The notes beneath the pieces were generated by a model. It was not told the DNA's origin. It saw only the letters and a list, made by a program, of their open reading frames with translations, and ran no database searches. The position numbers and the translations under genes are program-made. Shown here in pieces: positions 54,354 through 63,773 of a DNA stretch of 64,000 nucleotides. Origin of the DNA: Candidatus Manganitrophaceae bacterium (lineage in GTDB: Bacteria; Nitrospirota; Nitrospiria; SBBL01; Manganitrophaceae); the NCBI GenBank assembly GCA_016200325.1, contig JACQEZ010000019.1, positions 62,001 to 126,000 of the forward strand, in the 5' to 3' direction. Position 1 is the first letter of the stretch. Every line of letters begins with the position of its first letter.

Positions 54354-57016
54354 CAGGACCCCCTTTTTACGATGGGAACCTTGATTGAAATTCGGGTTCC
54401 CTGCCCCGGATCCGAGTCGATAAAAAATGTTCCTCCCGCCAATTCTACCCGCTCTTTCATTCCCAAAATACCGAGTCCCCGCCGGCCCATCGGAGAGGAT
54501 GAAAAATAGCGTTTGACCTCAAAGCCTTTTCCGTCATCGGTGATGTACAGATGCACGTGGACATCCTTTTTTTCTAAGGAGAGAACCACCGATTCGGCCT
54601 CTGCATGCTTTGCGACGTTCGTCAGTGCTTCTTGGATGATTCGATAAAGAAGGATCTCCGTTTTTGCCGACAGACGCTTCTGCAGACCGCTCGTCTGGAG
54701 ATGAACGGCGGTGCGGGTCCGTTTGTTGTATTCTTCGATATACCATCGCAGTGTTGGGACCAAGCCGAGCTCGTCGAGAATGGCGGGCCGCAGATCGTAG
54801 GAGAGCCGCCGGAGCTCCTCCATGATCTTTCCCACCTGGGTTTTCACCGCCTCGATCCGCTCTTTGATCGCTGTTTCGGCCGGGTTGAGCTCCTTTTCGA
54901 CCCATTCCAGATTCATCTTGATCCCGGTCAGCACCTGTCCCGCCTCGTCGTGAAGCTCTTGGGCAATCCGCCGGCGCTCTTCTTCCTGGATATTGACGAT
55001 CGCCGACGAGAGGGTCTGGAGGCGCTCCATGTGCTTCGTCACCGCTTGATAAAGCGTGGCATTCTCGATGGCGATGGAGACCTGGTTGGCCAGCGTGATG
55101 ATCTTTTGAATTTCCTCTTGGGTGAACTGCCGGAAATAACGGGTCTCATCGAGAAGAAGAACCCCGATCACCCGCTCTTTGATAATCAGCGGGACCGACA
55201 GAAGCGATCTCGATTTAAACAGGTCGATCCATTTCTTGCTGACCCGCGGATCTTGCGGCGCATTCTCGATCATGAACGAATGCTGCTCCCGCGCCGTCAG
55301 GGGGATAATCGCATTCTCGTTCATCTTAATCTCGACCTTTCGGACCGCATCGGCTTTCTGGTCGGAAGCGGCGACGCCATAGAGCAGATTTCTTTTGTCG
55401 TCGACCGAGAAGATGTAACAATTGCTCGCTCCGATCATTTTGGTGAGGCTGTTGGCGACCGAGGAGAGGAGCTGATCGAGGTGGAGGCTCTTTGTAATCG
55501 ATTGGCTCACCTCGTTCATGATCGTCAAATCTTCCACCCGCTGGCGGGCCTGGTCGAACAGCTTCATGTTCTCGATCGCAAAACCGATCTCTCTTCCAAT
55601 GAAACCAAGGATCGCCAGATCCTCGTCGGTAAAAAGGCGCCTTCGGCTGAACAGCGAGAGGGTCCCCCAAATCTGTCCGGACGACTGGATTGAAATCCCC
55701 ATGTAAGACAGGAGCCCCTCTTCCCCGACCAGCCGCTTCTTTAAGGAGGCCTTTGGGTCGTCGGAAATAAAGAGGGTCGGTGATTTCTTTTCGATGATCT
55801 TTGCGATAATATTCTCACCGACCTTGATCCCCTGCTTCTCCAACCGCTGGGCCTTGTCGCCGGAGAGCCCCTTGTGCGCCACCAACGAGAAGCGTTGCTT
55901 CTTCTCTTCAAATTGAAGAAAATAGCCCCCCTCCACATTCGTTAGAGAGAGTATCTTTGCGAGAACCGACTGGAAGAGGTCTTGTTCTTTAAAAGACCGA
56001 CTCAAGCTCGAAAAGAGCGACTCCAAGAGCTCAAGCTCGATTTTCTTGTCGGAGAGCGCCTTCTCAAAAACGCCGATTTCAGTGGCATCTTTCGCCGAGA
56101 TCTCGACCCCGGTCATCCTCCCCTCTTTCAAATAGGGAGAGAGCTGGGCGTTCAAGACCCTTTTCGACTCGCCCCGCTTCAGCACCTCCAGCTTGATGGA
56201 AGGGAGGTTCCTTTGACCCGATCGGAGCGCTTCGACCTGCTCGGAATAGGCGGAGACGGCGGAGGGGGTGAGAAACTTGGAAAGCGGAACCCGATGCATC
56301 TCCTCTTTTTCATAGCCCAGAAACCGGTTAAAATCGGCATTGCTCGAGACGATTCGCCCATTGAGATCGACCCCAATGGCAAGCTGAGGCGCTTCCGCAG
56401 CCGCCGGCGCGGCCACCGGCTGCGAGGAGGGCAAGACAAAAGGGGTGATCAGATTGGCGATCATTGAAAAGAGCGCCTGCTCTTTTTGCGTGATCGCGTG
56501 CGGCTTTGCCATTCCAATCGAGAGCGATCCCAAGACCTTTCCCTCCGATTCCAGCGTCGCCCCGGCGAAGGATTGAATATTCATCCCGCGAATGATCTGT
56601 CCGATAAAAATTGGATCTTTGGAGATTTCATGCGAGAAAAGACGCGGGCCGTGCTGAAGCACAATAGAGGGAAGCGACTGCCAAGCGCGGGGGATAAAAC
56701 CGTTTTTTCCAAAATCCTTCGGCATCCCGCGATGGAAGAGAAGGGTCCACTCTTTGGTCGTCTCATCGCGGCTAAAAAGAAGGAGAACATCCGCGCCGGT
56801 GACTGTAACGACTTCGTCGAGAAGGAAGCTTAAAAATTTAGGCAGATCGCGGACCAACAGGGCATGGTTGGCCATGACTTGTAATAGGGGGGCTAACTTT
56901 TCAGATGGAGAAGGTATTTCATGAATCTCGGCGGGAGGAGGTTCATGACCGGTCGGCTTAGTGAAAAGCTCTCCTCTCTCCTCCCCCATGGGAACAGGCA
57001 TTTGTTCTTCGGACAT
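54353..57016 (-). CDS. Multi-GAF/PAS histidine kinase (NarX-like output)
   Basis: 887 residues, soluble. GAF about 45-205 (FLSFLLDEVVTVTGADVLLLF, core VTVTGADVLLLF), PAS about 215-320 (NADFNRFLGYEKEEMH), GAF about 345-500 (FSLVAHKGLSGDKAQ), third GAF about 510-660 (MIGASNCYIFSV), then the HisKA_3 dimerisation helix with the phosphorylated His in RRRIAQELHDEAGQVL and a HATPase domain (DDGKGFEV, GRRGLGILGMKERVEL). It pairs with the adjacent NarL-type regulator. Three GAF domains predict sensing of small ligands or redox signals. The ATG has AAGGA upstream. Confidence 0.9.
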   Translation of the reverse strand: MSEEQMPVPMGEERGELFTKPTGHEPPPAEIHEIPSPSEKLAPLLQVMANHALLVRDLPKFLSFLLDEVVTVTGADVLLLFSRDETTKEWTLLFHRGMPKDFGKNGFIPRAWQSLPSIVLQHGPRLFSHEISKDPIFIGQIIRGMNIQSFAGATLESEGKVLGSLSIGMAKPHAITQKEQALFSMIANLITPFVLPSSQPVAAPAAAEAPQLAIGVDLNGRIVSSNADFNRFLGYEKEEMHRVPLSKFLTPSAVSAYSEQVEALRSGQRNLPSIKLEVLKRGESKRVLNAQLSPYLKEGRMTGVEISAKDATEIGVFEKALSDKKIELELLESLFSSLSRSFKEQDLFQSVLAKILSLTNVEGGYFLQFEEKKQRFSLVAHKGLSGDKAQRLEKQGIKVGENIIAKIIEKKSPTLFISDDPKASLKKRLVGEEGLLSYMGISIQSSGQIWGTLSLFSRRRLFTDEDLAILGFIGREIGFAIENMKLFDQARQRVEDLTIMNEVSQSITKSLHLDQLLSSVANSLTKMIGASNCYIFSVDDKRNLLYGVAASDQKADAVRKVEIKMNENAIIPLTAREQHSFMIENAPQDPRVSKKWIDLFKSRSLLSVPLIIKERVIGVLLLDETRYFRQFTQEEIQKIITLANQVSIAIENATLYQAVTKHMERLQTLSSAIVNIQEEERRRIAQELHDEAGQVLTGIKMNLEWVEKELNPAETAIKERIEAVKTQVGKIMEELRRLSYDLRPAILDELGLVPTLRWYIEEYNKRTRTAVHLQTSGLQKRLSAKTEILLYRIIQEALTNVAKHAEAESVVLSLEKKDVHVHLYITDDGKGFEVKRYFSSSPMGRRGLGILGMKERVELAGGTFFIDSDPGQGTRISIKVPIVKRGS

Positions 57017-57306
57017 CCTTTAATCCTTACTCGCTCACACCCTTGACCCTTCTCAATTCAATAAATGTATCTTTGGTAGTAAAGGGATAGAACCTTTTCT
57101 CATGGCTTAAATTTAAGTGTTAAATCGCTTGGAACTTGACTCAACCTAGGGGACTAATTGGAGGTTTCATGGGCCGGCGCCCACTCTAACACAGGGATTA
57201 AAGAATGTCAAAAAAATTTGAGGAACGGGCCTTCACAGCCCCGGTTCACCTTCATTTATCTATCGAAAGCTCCCGCGCGAAAGCTCCCGCGAAAACTCCC
57301 GACCGA
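57017..57306. other. Gap with a short direct repeat near the HD-GYP stop
   Basis: 290 bp between the HD-GYP gene and the large kinase. Near the 3' end of the HD-GYP gene, GAAAGCTCCCGCG occurs twice and a third, diverged copy (GAAAACTCCCG) follows (57262-57302). I saw no gene or terminator. Confidence 0.4.
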
Positions 57307-58383
57307 TCAGGCCACCTCTTTTTCTTCTTGATAGAGAAAGGAGCGCTCGCGCGCCTTTAGCCACTGCTCTTTCGGAATAGAGGTGAAGATCCGAACGATC
57401 TCGGGGTCAAATTGAGCCCCGGCGGCACGGATGATCTCGGCTCGGGCCGCCTCAAACGGGAGTGCTTTTCGATAAGGACGATCGGAAGTCATGGCATCGA
57501 GGGCATCGACGATCGCAAAGACACGCGCGCCAAGCGGGATCTCCTCCCCTTTTAGGCCTCTGGGATAACCGGTTCCGTCATACCGCTCCTGATGGCTATA
57601 GACGATCTCGGACGGCTCTCTTAAGAAATCAATTCGGGAGAGGAGTCGTTTTCCCAGTTCCGCATGGGTCATCATGATCTCCATCTCCTGCTTGGTCAGC
57701 TTTCCGGGGCGAAGGAGAATGTCATCCGGGATTCCGATTTTCCCGATATCGTGGAGATAGACCCCACGTTCCAAAATTTCAAGATCATGCCCAGGCATGC
57801 CGAGCGCACTTCCCAAAAGGAGCGCATAATGAGTGACCCGCTTCGAGTGGGCGTGGGTGCCGATATCCCGGGTATCCAGTGCCGAACCGAGCGCTTCCAG
57901 GGTGGCGCGATAACTCAGTTCAATTTTCCGAAGCGCCTGTTGGAGCTCCTGGGTTCGGTCCTCCACCATCTTTTCCAGATGGAGCTGATATGCTCTGTTC
58001 TCGATTACCAGCCTGCGGCGGTGAAGCGCTTTCTCGACGCTGAGAATCACCTCATCCAAATTAAACGGTTTAATAAGATAGTTATCGGCCCCCAGCCGCA
58101 TCGCCTCAATCGCGGTCTCGGCGGCATGAACGGCGGTGACCATCACGAAGGCCAGGTCGGGGTCTGCCACCTTCGCTCCCTTTAATAAGCCGATGCCCGA
58201 GAGGCCCGGCATTAAGATATCGGATAAGACCAGCTGAAACGGCCGCTGCTTTAGAAGAGCGAGCGCCTCCTCGCCCCCTGCAGCGCGCTCACATTGATAT
58301 CCTTCATTGGAGAGGACCTCAAACAAAATGTCGCGAATGTTCTCTTCATCATCCACGATTAAAATCTTTCCTTTTTTACCCAT
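57307..58383 (-). CDS. RpfG-type response regulator with HD-GYP domain
   Basis: 358 residues. Receiver domain about 1-125 (ILIVDDEENIRDILF, Asp in QLVLSDILMPGLSG), coiled coil about 130-165, HD-GYP domain about 165-345 with LHDIGKIGIPDDIL, HHA-type histidines (MTHAELGKRLL) and HQERYDGTGYPRGLKGEEIPLGARVFAIVDALDAMTSDRPYR (core HQERYDGTGYP and IVDALDAMTSDRPY). Such proteins hydrolyse cyclic di-GMP under phosphorylation control. A GGGGAT ribosome site and a TATAAT (complement of 58408-58413) precede the ATG. Confidence 0.92.
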   Translation of the reverse strand: MGKKGKILIVDDEENIRDILFEVLSNEGYQCERAAGGEEALALLKQRPFQLVLSDILMPGLSGIGLLKGAKVADPDLAFVMVTAVHAAETAIEAMRLGADNYLIKPFNLDEVILSVEKALHRRRLVIENRAYQLHLEKMVEDRTQELQQALRKIELSYRATLEALGSALDTRDIGTHAHSKRVTHYALLLGSALGMPGHDLEILERGVYLHDIGKIGIPDDILLRPGKLTKQEMEIMMTHAELGKRLLSRIDFLREPSEIVYSHQERYDGTGYPRGLKGEEIPLGARVFAIVDALDAMTSDRPYRKALPFEAARAEIIRAAGAQFDPEIVRIFTSIPKEQWLKARERSFLYQEEKEVA

Positions 58384-58545
58384 ATCCCCAAACCGAAATT
58401 ACGTTAAATTATAGAACATGCTGATATTTTAGAATAAAAGAAGATCAACTGTCAAATGACCGGAGCGTAACAGCGACCCAATGATCCTTCTTAAAGGGTT
58501 TAAAAGCGCCAAGGTAACAGGCGATTTTTAAAATAGGGATTAAAA

Positions 58546-58577
58546 ACAAAAAAGGGAGCTTTCGCTCCCCTTTTTTT
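58546..58577 (-). terminator. Rho-independent terminator of the cytochrome c pair
   Basis: GGGAGC-GAAA-GCTCCC on the minus strand flanked by an A-run and a T-run; it lies about 22 bp past the stop of the second cytochrome gene. Confidence 0.8.
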
Positions 58578-58598
58578 GCTCCAGAACAGGCTGGAAAT

Positions 58599-59036
58599 CT
58601 ACTTTTTTCGCCCAAGGCTTCTCTCATAGAGAAGCACCAGCCATGCTTCGTCTTCGGTAATCACACTTCCAACCATCGGCATCATCGCTGTTGCGGGACT
58701 TCCGTGTTTGATCACCCAAAAGAGTTCCCCATCTGTTCGCATTGCGTGAAAAGCGGGGTTGGTGAAGTTACGGGGAGGGGGGTCGAGCCCTGCGGCTGCG
58801 AGCCCCTCCCCGTTTCCTTCTTTTCCATGACAGGTGAAGCAGGTTGCTTTTCCCTCGAAAAGGGTTTTCCCTTTCGCAACATTCTCCGGCGTCGCCTTAA
58901 ACGGATTCTTAAGACTTTGCGCTTCCTTCAATCGATCCGAAGGAACCCTCGGCTTTGACAGCTGCTCTTCGGCCGCCATGACCGAAGAAACAATCAAAGC
59001 TAAAAACAAAAGAATCGGAAAAAGCTTTCTAAACAC
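58599..59036 (-). CDS. Periplasmic monohaem cytochrome c (second of two)
   Basis: 145 residues. A signal peptide (LFPILLFLALIVSSVMAAEE) is followed by the haem site CFTCHGKEGNGEG and a distal axial methionine candidate in ATAMMPMVGSVITEDEAWLV. It resembles its upstream neighbour in length, spacing and the LDPPPRNFTNPAF segment, so the two are a tandem duplicate. It has no clear relation to a known complex. The gene follows the first by 22 bp. Confidence 0.9.
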   Translation of the reverse strand: MFRKLFPILLFLALIVSSVMAAEEQLSKPRVPSDRLKEAQSLKNPFKATPENVAKGKTLFEGKATCFTCHGKEGNGEGLAAAGLDPPPRNFTNPAFHAMRTDGELFWVIKHGSPATAMMPMVGSVITEDEAWLVLLYERSLGRKK

Positions 59037-59058
59037 GCTTACAACCCGTCAGACAGAC

Positions 59059-59502
59059 TTATGGCTGGGTCGCGAGGCTCCGCTCGTAGAGGATCACGAG
59101 CGCCATTTCATCTTCGCTGATCACCCCAGGAGCATACGAGATCATTCCGGTGCCGGGGCTGCCATTTTTGATTACCCAAGCCATTTCACCTTCGGTCTTG
59201 GCGGTGGGGAATTTCGGATTGTGGAAGTTTCTGGGTGTGGGATCGAGGGCCGCTCCGGCCGGTCCATCTCCGCGTCCTTCATTTCCATGACAGGTGAAAC
59301 AGGTTCCCTTTCCGGTAAAGATTTCTTTCCCCTTGGCGATATTCTCAGGAGTCGCCTTCTGGGGGTTCTTCCAGGCCTTTGCAGCTGCCATCTGGTCTGC
59401 CGGAACCCGGGGTACGAGGGGATCTTTCTCTGCCGCGGAGCCGACGCTCACGCTAACTGCTGCTGCAACGAGCACTGCCAAACCGATCCGTCCAAATTTC
59501 AT
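59059..59502 (-). CDS. Periplasmic monohaem cytochrome c (first of two)
   Basis: 147 residues. Signal peptide (LAVLVAAAVSVSVGSAAEK), haem site CFTCHGNEGRGDG, LDPTPRNFHNPKF and the distal region GSPGTGMISYAPGVISEDEMALV with an axial Met candidate. Both cytochromes end in a LYERSL segment. They probably shuttle electrons between periplasmic enzymes or an outer-membrane partner. AAGGAGGAAGAG precedes the ATG. The promoter (59691-59719) would leave a leader of about 180 nt. Confidence 0.9.
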   Translation of the reverse strand: MKFGRIGLAVLVAAAVSVSVGSAAEKDPLVPRVPADQMAAAKAWKNPQKATPENIAKGKEIFTGKGTCFTCHGNEGRGDGPAGAALDPTPRNFHNPKFPTAKTEGEMAWVIKNGSPGTGMISYAPGVISEDEMALVILYERSLATQP

Positions 59503-59690
59503 CTCTTCCTCCTTATTTTCCTTTTATCCACTTCCGAAATAACTGACATCCACATTTTAGAGATTACTGACTTCTTCGGTATTGCTTGCTGGGCTATCAC
59601 ATTGAGTAGGAACATGAGAACACTCACTCTCAGCGCCTTTAGCAAACTCCCGCGGGGAGAGACAAGTGACCTTTTTGGAATACAAGCGAT

Positions 59691-59763
59691 AATATATCGA
59701 TTGGCACCGGGAGTGTCAAGTATTTTTTGCATGCTTGACACTCCTTCGCCGATTCAGTAAGAT
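59691..59763. promoter_or_regulatory. Divergent promoters sharing a palindromic operator
   Basis: Minus strand: TTGACA (complement of 59714-59719), 17-bp spacer, TATATT (complement of 59691-59696). Plus strand: TTGACA (59735-59740), 17-bp spacer, TAAGAT (59758-59763). The two -35 elements lie in an exact 11-bp inverted repeat, GGAGTGTCAAG (59710-59720) and CTTGACACTCC (59734-59744), 13 bp apart. The start sites would be near 59684 and 59771. A regulator binding here could control the cytochrome pair and the lipoprotein-pyrF-pabBC unit together. Confidence 0.7.
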
Positions 59764-59789
59764 CGGTTCGCTCCAAATAGGACCGACCG

Positions 59790-60602
59790 ATGCGCTCGCT
59801 GCGAAACACGATTCTTCTCATTCTTCTTCTGTATTTCCTTAAGGCCTGCTCTCACCGTCCACCGGAGGGGATGGTCCTCGTCCCGGCCGGCGAATTTATG
59901 CTCGGCACCGACGAAATCGACGAGACCCACTATGCGGAAGAGCAGGGGATCGTCAAGCCGTGGTTGGTGGATGAAGGACCGGCGCACAAGGTTTATCTTC
60001 CCTCGTACGACATCGACCGGACGGAGGTCACCAATGCCGACTATGCGAACTTCGTCCGGACCGCCCACCATCCTCCCCCCAACTATTGGGAGAATGGCGC
60101 CTATCGAAATGGGAGCGATCGTTATCCGGTGGTGATGGTCCGCTGGCAGGAGGCCCAAGATTACTGCCACTGGAAGGGAGGACGTCTGCCGACGGAGGCG
60201 GAATGGGAGAAGGCGGCGCGCGGCACCGACGGCCGGCGCTATCCCTGGGGGAACGACTTCGATCCGAAAAAAGCGAACGTCGGCGGACAATCGCAGGACC
60301 TGGCCCCGGTCGGAAGCTACCCCGACGGCCGGAGTCCTTATGGGACCCTCGACATGATCGGAAATGTCTGGGAGTGGACCGCCGATTGGTACCGGCCCTA
60401 TCCTGGAAGCCGCCATCAAAGCCGGGAATATGGCCGGCCGCTGCGGGTCATTCGCGGCAACTCCTGGTCGACCATCGGCCACTATCCTCCGGAGGTTCAA
60501 AAAGAGCTGGTCAAACATCACTCGACTGCCACCTTCCGCCTCTTCGCCCCCCCCGATTCGACCATCGCCGACGTCGGATTCCGGTGTGTTCGCCCCGAAT
60601 AA
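59790..60602 (+). CDS. FGE/SUMF1-fold lipoprotein
   Basis: 270 residues. The signal peptide ends in a lipobox ([11 protein letters not shown]). The remainder is the formylglycine-generating-enzyme fold: [68 protein letters not shown], and [10 protein letters not shown] near the C-terminus. The reactive cysteine pair of true FGE is not present near the end, so it is more likely a binding or other FGE-like protein. The leader carries AGGA 7 nt before the ATG. It starts the unit with pyrF, pabB and pabC. Confidence 0.88.
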   Translation: MRSLRNTILLILLLYFLKACSHRPPEGMVLVPAGEFMLGTDEIDETHYAEEQGIVKPWLVDEGPAHKVYLPSYDIDRTEVTNADYANFVRTAHHPPPNYWENGAYRNGSDRYPVVMVRWQEAQDYCHWKGGRLPTEAEWEKAARGTDGRRYPWGNDFDPKKANVGGQSQDLAPVGSYPDGRSPYGTLDMIGNVWEWTADWYRPYPGSRHQSREYGRPLRVIRGNSWSTIGHYPPEVQKELVKHHSTATFRLFAPPDSTIADVGFRCVRPE

Positions 60603-60623
60603 GTGAGTCTCAGGAGAAAAGAG

Positions 60624-61346
60624 ATGACTGCGCGCGACCGACTGATCCTCGCCCTCGATCTCCCCGATCCGAAGGAAGCGATCCAACTTGTCGATGCCCT
60701 CTCCGGACAGATCCGACTCTTTAAGGTCGGATCGACCCTCTTCACCGCCGCCGGTCCGGCGCTCGTCCAAGAAATTCAGAAACGGGGAGCGGCCGTTTTT
60801 CTCGATCTGAAATTCCATGACATCCCAAATACGGTCGCCGGAGCGGTCCTCCAGGCGGCGCGGCTCGGCGTTCGGATGCTGACCCTCCACACCCTCGGCG
60901 GAAAGGAGATGATGCGGCGGGCCGTCGATCAACTTCGGGAGACCGCCCAGCGCGAGCAGACGGCTCCCCCTCTTCTGCTCGGCGTCACGATCCTCACCAG
61001 CTTCGATCCGCCGACCCTTCAAGAGACCCTCAGCACCCCCTCCTCCGTCGAAGAGATGGTCCTTCATCTGGCGCGGTTGGCCGAGGAGACGGGAATGGAT
61101 GGCGCGGTCGCCTCGCCGCAGGAGCTCACCCTCCTTCGAAGCGACCTCCCCCCTTCTTTTCGGCTGGTGACCCCCGGCATCCGTCTCTTATCCGGCGCGC
61201 ACCACGATCAGAAGCGGCCGGCCACCCCGCAGCAAGCGATTGCAGCGGGCGCCGATTATATCGTGGTCGGCCGGCCGATTCTGGAATCAAAAAATCGAAG
61301 CGAAACGATCGAGGCCATTCTTCGTGAGATGGAGCCGCCCCGATGA
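60624..61346 (+). CDS. pyrF: Orotidine 5'-phosphate decarboxylase
   Basis: 240 residues from MTARDRLILALDLPD, preceded by CAGGAGAAAAGAG. The catalytic motif DLKFHDIPNTV is near residue 62, and GATVVGRPI-like (YIVVGRPILES) closes the barrel. It completes UMP synthesis. A 4-bp overlap (ATGA) with pabB shows co-translation. A start seven codons earlier is open but less likely. Confidence 0.93.
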   Translation: MTARDRLILALDLPDPKEAIQLVDALSGQIRLFKVGSTLFTAAGPALVQEIQKRGAAVFLDLKFHDIPNTVAGAVLQAARLGVRMLTLHTLGGKEMMRRAVDQLRETAQREQTAPPLLLGVTILTSFDPPTLQETLSTPSSVEEMVLHLARLAEETGMDGAVASPQELTLLRSDLPPSFRLVTPGIRLLSGAHHDQKRPATPQQAIAAGADYIVVGRPILESKNRSETIEAILREMEPPR

Positions 61347-62866
61347 CCGGGACCCGCCCCGTCGACCCGATCGAAGCGAAGGAAAAACGCGCCTCAAATC
61401 GGCCGGCGCCCCTTCTCATCGAGACGATTCCCCTGGAAGGGAGAGAACCGCGCGCGCTGTTCGATCGGTTGCTTGCACAGACCGGGTGGAAAGGGAGTGC
61501 CGCCCTCTTGGAAGGAATGCCCGGCGGGTGGTTTGACGGTCGATTCTCTCTTCTCGCCGGCGACCCTTTTGCGACCTTCGAGAGCAAGGGGAACGTTGCG
61601 CGATTCACCCCGCTTGAGGAAGAGGGAGAAGCGGTGGTCTACCGGTCGGGAGAGGTCCTTGCGCATCTGCAGGGATGGCTCGATCGATTCCATTCGTCCA
61701 AACCGGAAGGGGCCCTTTCGGAAATTCCCTTTGCAAACGGCGGGACAATCGGTTTCTTCAGCTATGACCTGATCGCTCAATGGGAGCGGATCCCAGCACC
61801 GCAATCCGAAAACCGGTCCTTTCCTGACCTTTTCCTCCTTTTCATCAATCACTTCGCGGTCATTGACCATGAGACGGAGCGGATCTACCTGGTTTACAAT
61901 CCTCAGCCCGATCTGGCGATGGGAAGAAGCGCGGCATCGGCGGATAAGAAAGGCCGGGAGAAATTAGCACACCTTCGAGCAAGGCTGGCAGGCTCGCTTC
62001 CGACCGGAGAGCGGGACCTCCTCCCTGCTTCACCGGTCATTCAGCACGATCTCTCCCGTGACGATTATGTCCGGCTGGTGATCCGGGCGAAGGAATATAT
62101 TGCCGCGGGAGATATTTTTCAGGCGAATCTCTCCCATCGTTTTCGGGTCGCCTCCGCAGCACCTTCCGTCTTTTCTCTCTATAAGAGGCTTCGACAGATT
62201 AACCCTTCCCCTTTCTCCGCCTATCTTGATTTGGGGCAAATCGAAATCGCCAGCGGCTCCCCGGAACGGTTGGTCCGGGTCACCCCGGTTGAAGGAGAGA
62301 GAACCGTCGAGACCCGACCGATCGCCGGAACCCGCCCTCGGGGCCGCGATCCGGAGGAAGACCGTCAGCTGGTCGATGCGCTCCGTCGCAACGAAAAGGA
62401 GCGGGCGGAGCATTTGATGCTGGTCGATTTAGAGCGGAATGATCTCGGGAAAATCTGCCGATACGGATCGGTCCAGGTCGACCGGTTGATGGGAATTGAG
62501 AAGTATTCGCATGTGGTCCACCTTGTCTCCAACATCGTCGGCGTGCTCCGATCGGAAGTCACGACCGCCGAGGTGATCAAGGCGCTCTTCCCGGGAGGAA
62601 CCATCACCGGGGTCCCCAAGATCCGCTGTATGGAAATCATCGCTGAACTCGAAAAGAGAGCGCGCGGCCTTTACACCGGCGCAATCGGATACATTGACTT
62701 TGCCGGGGAGATCGATTTGAATATCGCCATTCGGACCTGGGTTCGACAGGGAGAGGAGCTGAGTTTTCAGGTGGGCGCCGGCATCGTCGCCGACTCCGAC
62801 CCGGAAAGGGAGTACCGGGAGACCCTTCAAAAAGCGGCGGCCCTTCTGAAGGCGGTTGAATCGTGA
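61343..62866 (+). CDS. pabB: Aminodeoxychorismate synthase component I (chorismate-binding enzyme)
   Basis: 507 residues. The chorismate-utilising core has IRAKEYIAAGDIFQANLS, SPFSAYLDLGQIEIASGSPERL (core PSPFSAYL and SGSPERL), RPIAGTRPRG, DLERNDLGKIC and ITGVPKIRCMEII. The site where E. coli PabB has PIKGT is PIAGT, which is also found in TrpE and many PabB proteins, so motif alone does not decide between them. Followed by pabC, it is probably PabB for p-aminobenzoate; use as TrpE cannot be excluded. Confidence 0.85.
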   Translation: MTGTRPVDPIEAKEKRASNRPAPLLIETIPLEGREPRALFDRLLAQTGWKGSAALLEGMPGGWFDGRFSLLAGDPFATFESKGNVARFTPLEEEGEAVVYRSGEVLAHLQGWLDRFHSSKPEGALSEIPFANGGTIGFFSYDLIAQWERIPAPQSENRSFPDLFLLFINHFAVIDHETERIYLVYNPQPDLAMGRSAASADKKGREKLAHLRARLAGSLPTGERDLLPASPVIQHDLSRDDYVRLVIRAKEYIAAGDIFQANLSHRFRVASAAPSVFSLYKRLRQINPSPFSAYLDLGQIEIASGSPERLVRVTPVEGERTVETRPIAGTRPRGRDPEEDRQLVDALRRNEKERAEHLMLVDLERNDLGKICRYGSVQVDRLMGIEKYSHVVHLVSNIVGVLRSEVTTAEVIKALFPGGTITGVPKIRCMEIIAELEKRARGLYTGAIGYIDFAGEIDLNIAIRTWVRQGEELSFQVGAGIVADSDPEREYRETLQKAAALLKAVES

Positions 62867-62921
62867 GGTCGCGAAGCAACGTCCCCCTTTGCCTTGCTGC
62901 TTCCGCCCCTCGGATCTAACC

Positions 62922-63773
62922 ATGTGGATCTACCTTCAAGACCGGTTCGTTCGAAAGGAGGAGGCAAAGGTCTCGGTTTTTGACCGCGGCTTTTTGTATG
63001 GAGACGGTCTCTTTGAAACCTTCCGTGCGTACCACGGGCGGATCTTTCTCCTCTCGCAACATCTGGAACGGCTTGCGCAGGGGGCCGATCGTCTCGCCCT
63101 CCCCCTTCCAACCCCCTCTGAAATTGAAACGATCCTTTATCAGACGCTGGAGAAAAATGGACTCGAAGAGGCGCTCCTCCGCTTAACCCTGACCCGGGGC
63201 GAGGGGGAGGGCGGATTCGACCCGGAGCGCTGCGAGCATCCGACCCTTTTGGTGACGGCGCGCCCGTTTACCGGGCATCCCCCGGAACGCTACCGCAACG
63301 GGGTTACGGCCGCCATCGTCCAGATCCGGAGGAATGCGCCGGCGACGCTCGACCCGGCCTTAAAATCGACCAGCTTTTTGAACAATGTAATCGCAAAGCT
63401 GGAAGCAAAAAAAGAGGGGGCGTTCGAGGGACTCCTGATGACACTGGACGGTTATCTTTCGGAAGGAAGCGTCAGCAACCTTTTTTGGGTGCGGCAAGGG
63501 ACGCTCCAGACCCCCTCCCCCGCGGTCGGACTCTTGAGAGGAATCACACGCGAGGTCGTCATCACGCTGGCGCATCAAAAAGAGATTGAAGTTGAAGAGG
63601 GTTTCTATCGACCTGAGGCGCTTCTCAACGCCGACGAAGCTTTTTTAACCAACAGCAGCTTTGAGCTGATGCCGCTGACCGAGGTGAACGGCCGTAAAAT
63701 CGGCTCCGGGGCGCCCGGCCCGCTGACGCAGGCGCTTCATCAGGCCTTTAGAGAGGTCGTGAGGGAGCGGTAA
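62922..63773 (+). CDS. pabC: 4-amino-4-deoxychorismate lyase (PLP class IV)
   Basis: 283 residues from MWIYLQDRFV. PLP class IV features: FDRGFLYGDGLFETFR near the N-terminus, and the catalytic lysine in LKSTSFLNNVIAKLEA (position of the branched-chain aminotransferase lysine). EGSVSNLFWV and GLLRGITRE follow. It releases p-aminobenzoate and pyruvate in the folate pathway. A start 22 codons earlier exists but would overlap pabB. The 3' end overlaps a convergent receiver gene by 34 bp. Confidence 0.88.
   Translation: MWIYLQDRFVRKEEAKVSVFDRGFLYGDGLFETFRAYHGRIFLLSQHLERLAQGADRLALPLPTPSEIETILYQTLEKNGLEEALLRLTLTRGEGEGGFDPERCEHPTLLVTARPFTGHPPERYRNGVTAAIVQIRRNAPATLDPALKSTSFLNNVIAKLEAKKEGAFEGLLMTLDGYLSEGSVSNLFWVRQGTLQTPSPAVGLLRGITREVVITLAHQKEIEVEEGFYRPEALLNADEAFLTNSSFELMPLTEVNGRKIGSGAPGPLTQALHQAFREVVRER

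Noticed and set aside
59499-59741. Minus-strand open frame upstream of the cytochrome pair
   Set aside because: It spans the divergent promoters and the strong AAGGAGG site of the first cytochrome; the promoter interpretation explains the sequence better.
59758-59790. Leaderless start for the FGE-fold lipoprotein
   Set aside because: The -10 ends 26 nt before the ATG and AGGA lies at a normal distance; it is a leadered gene.
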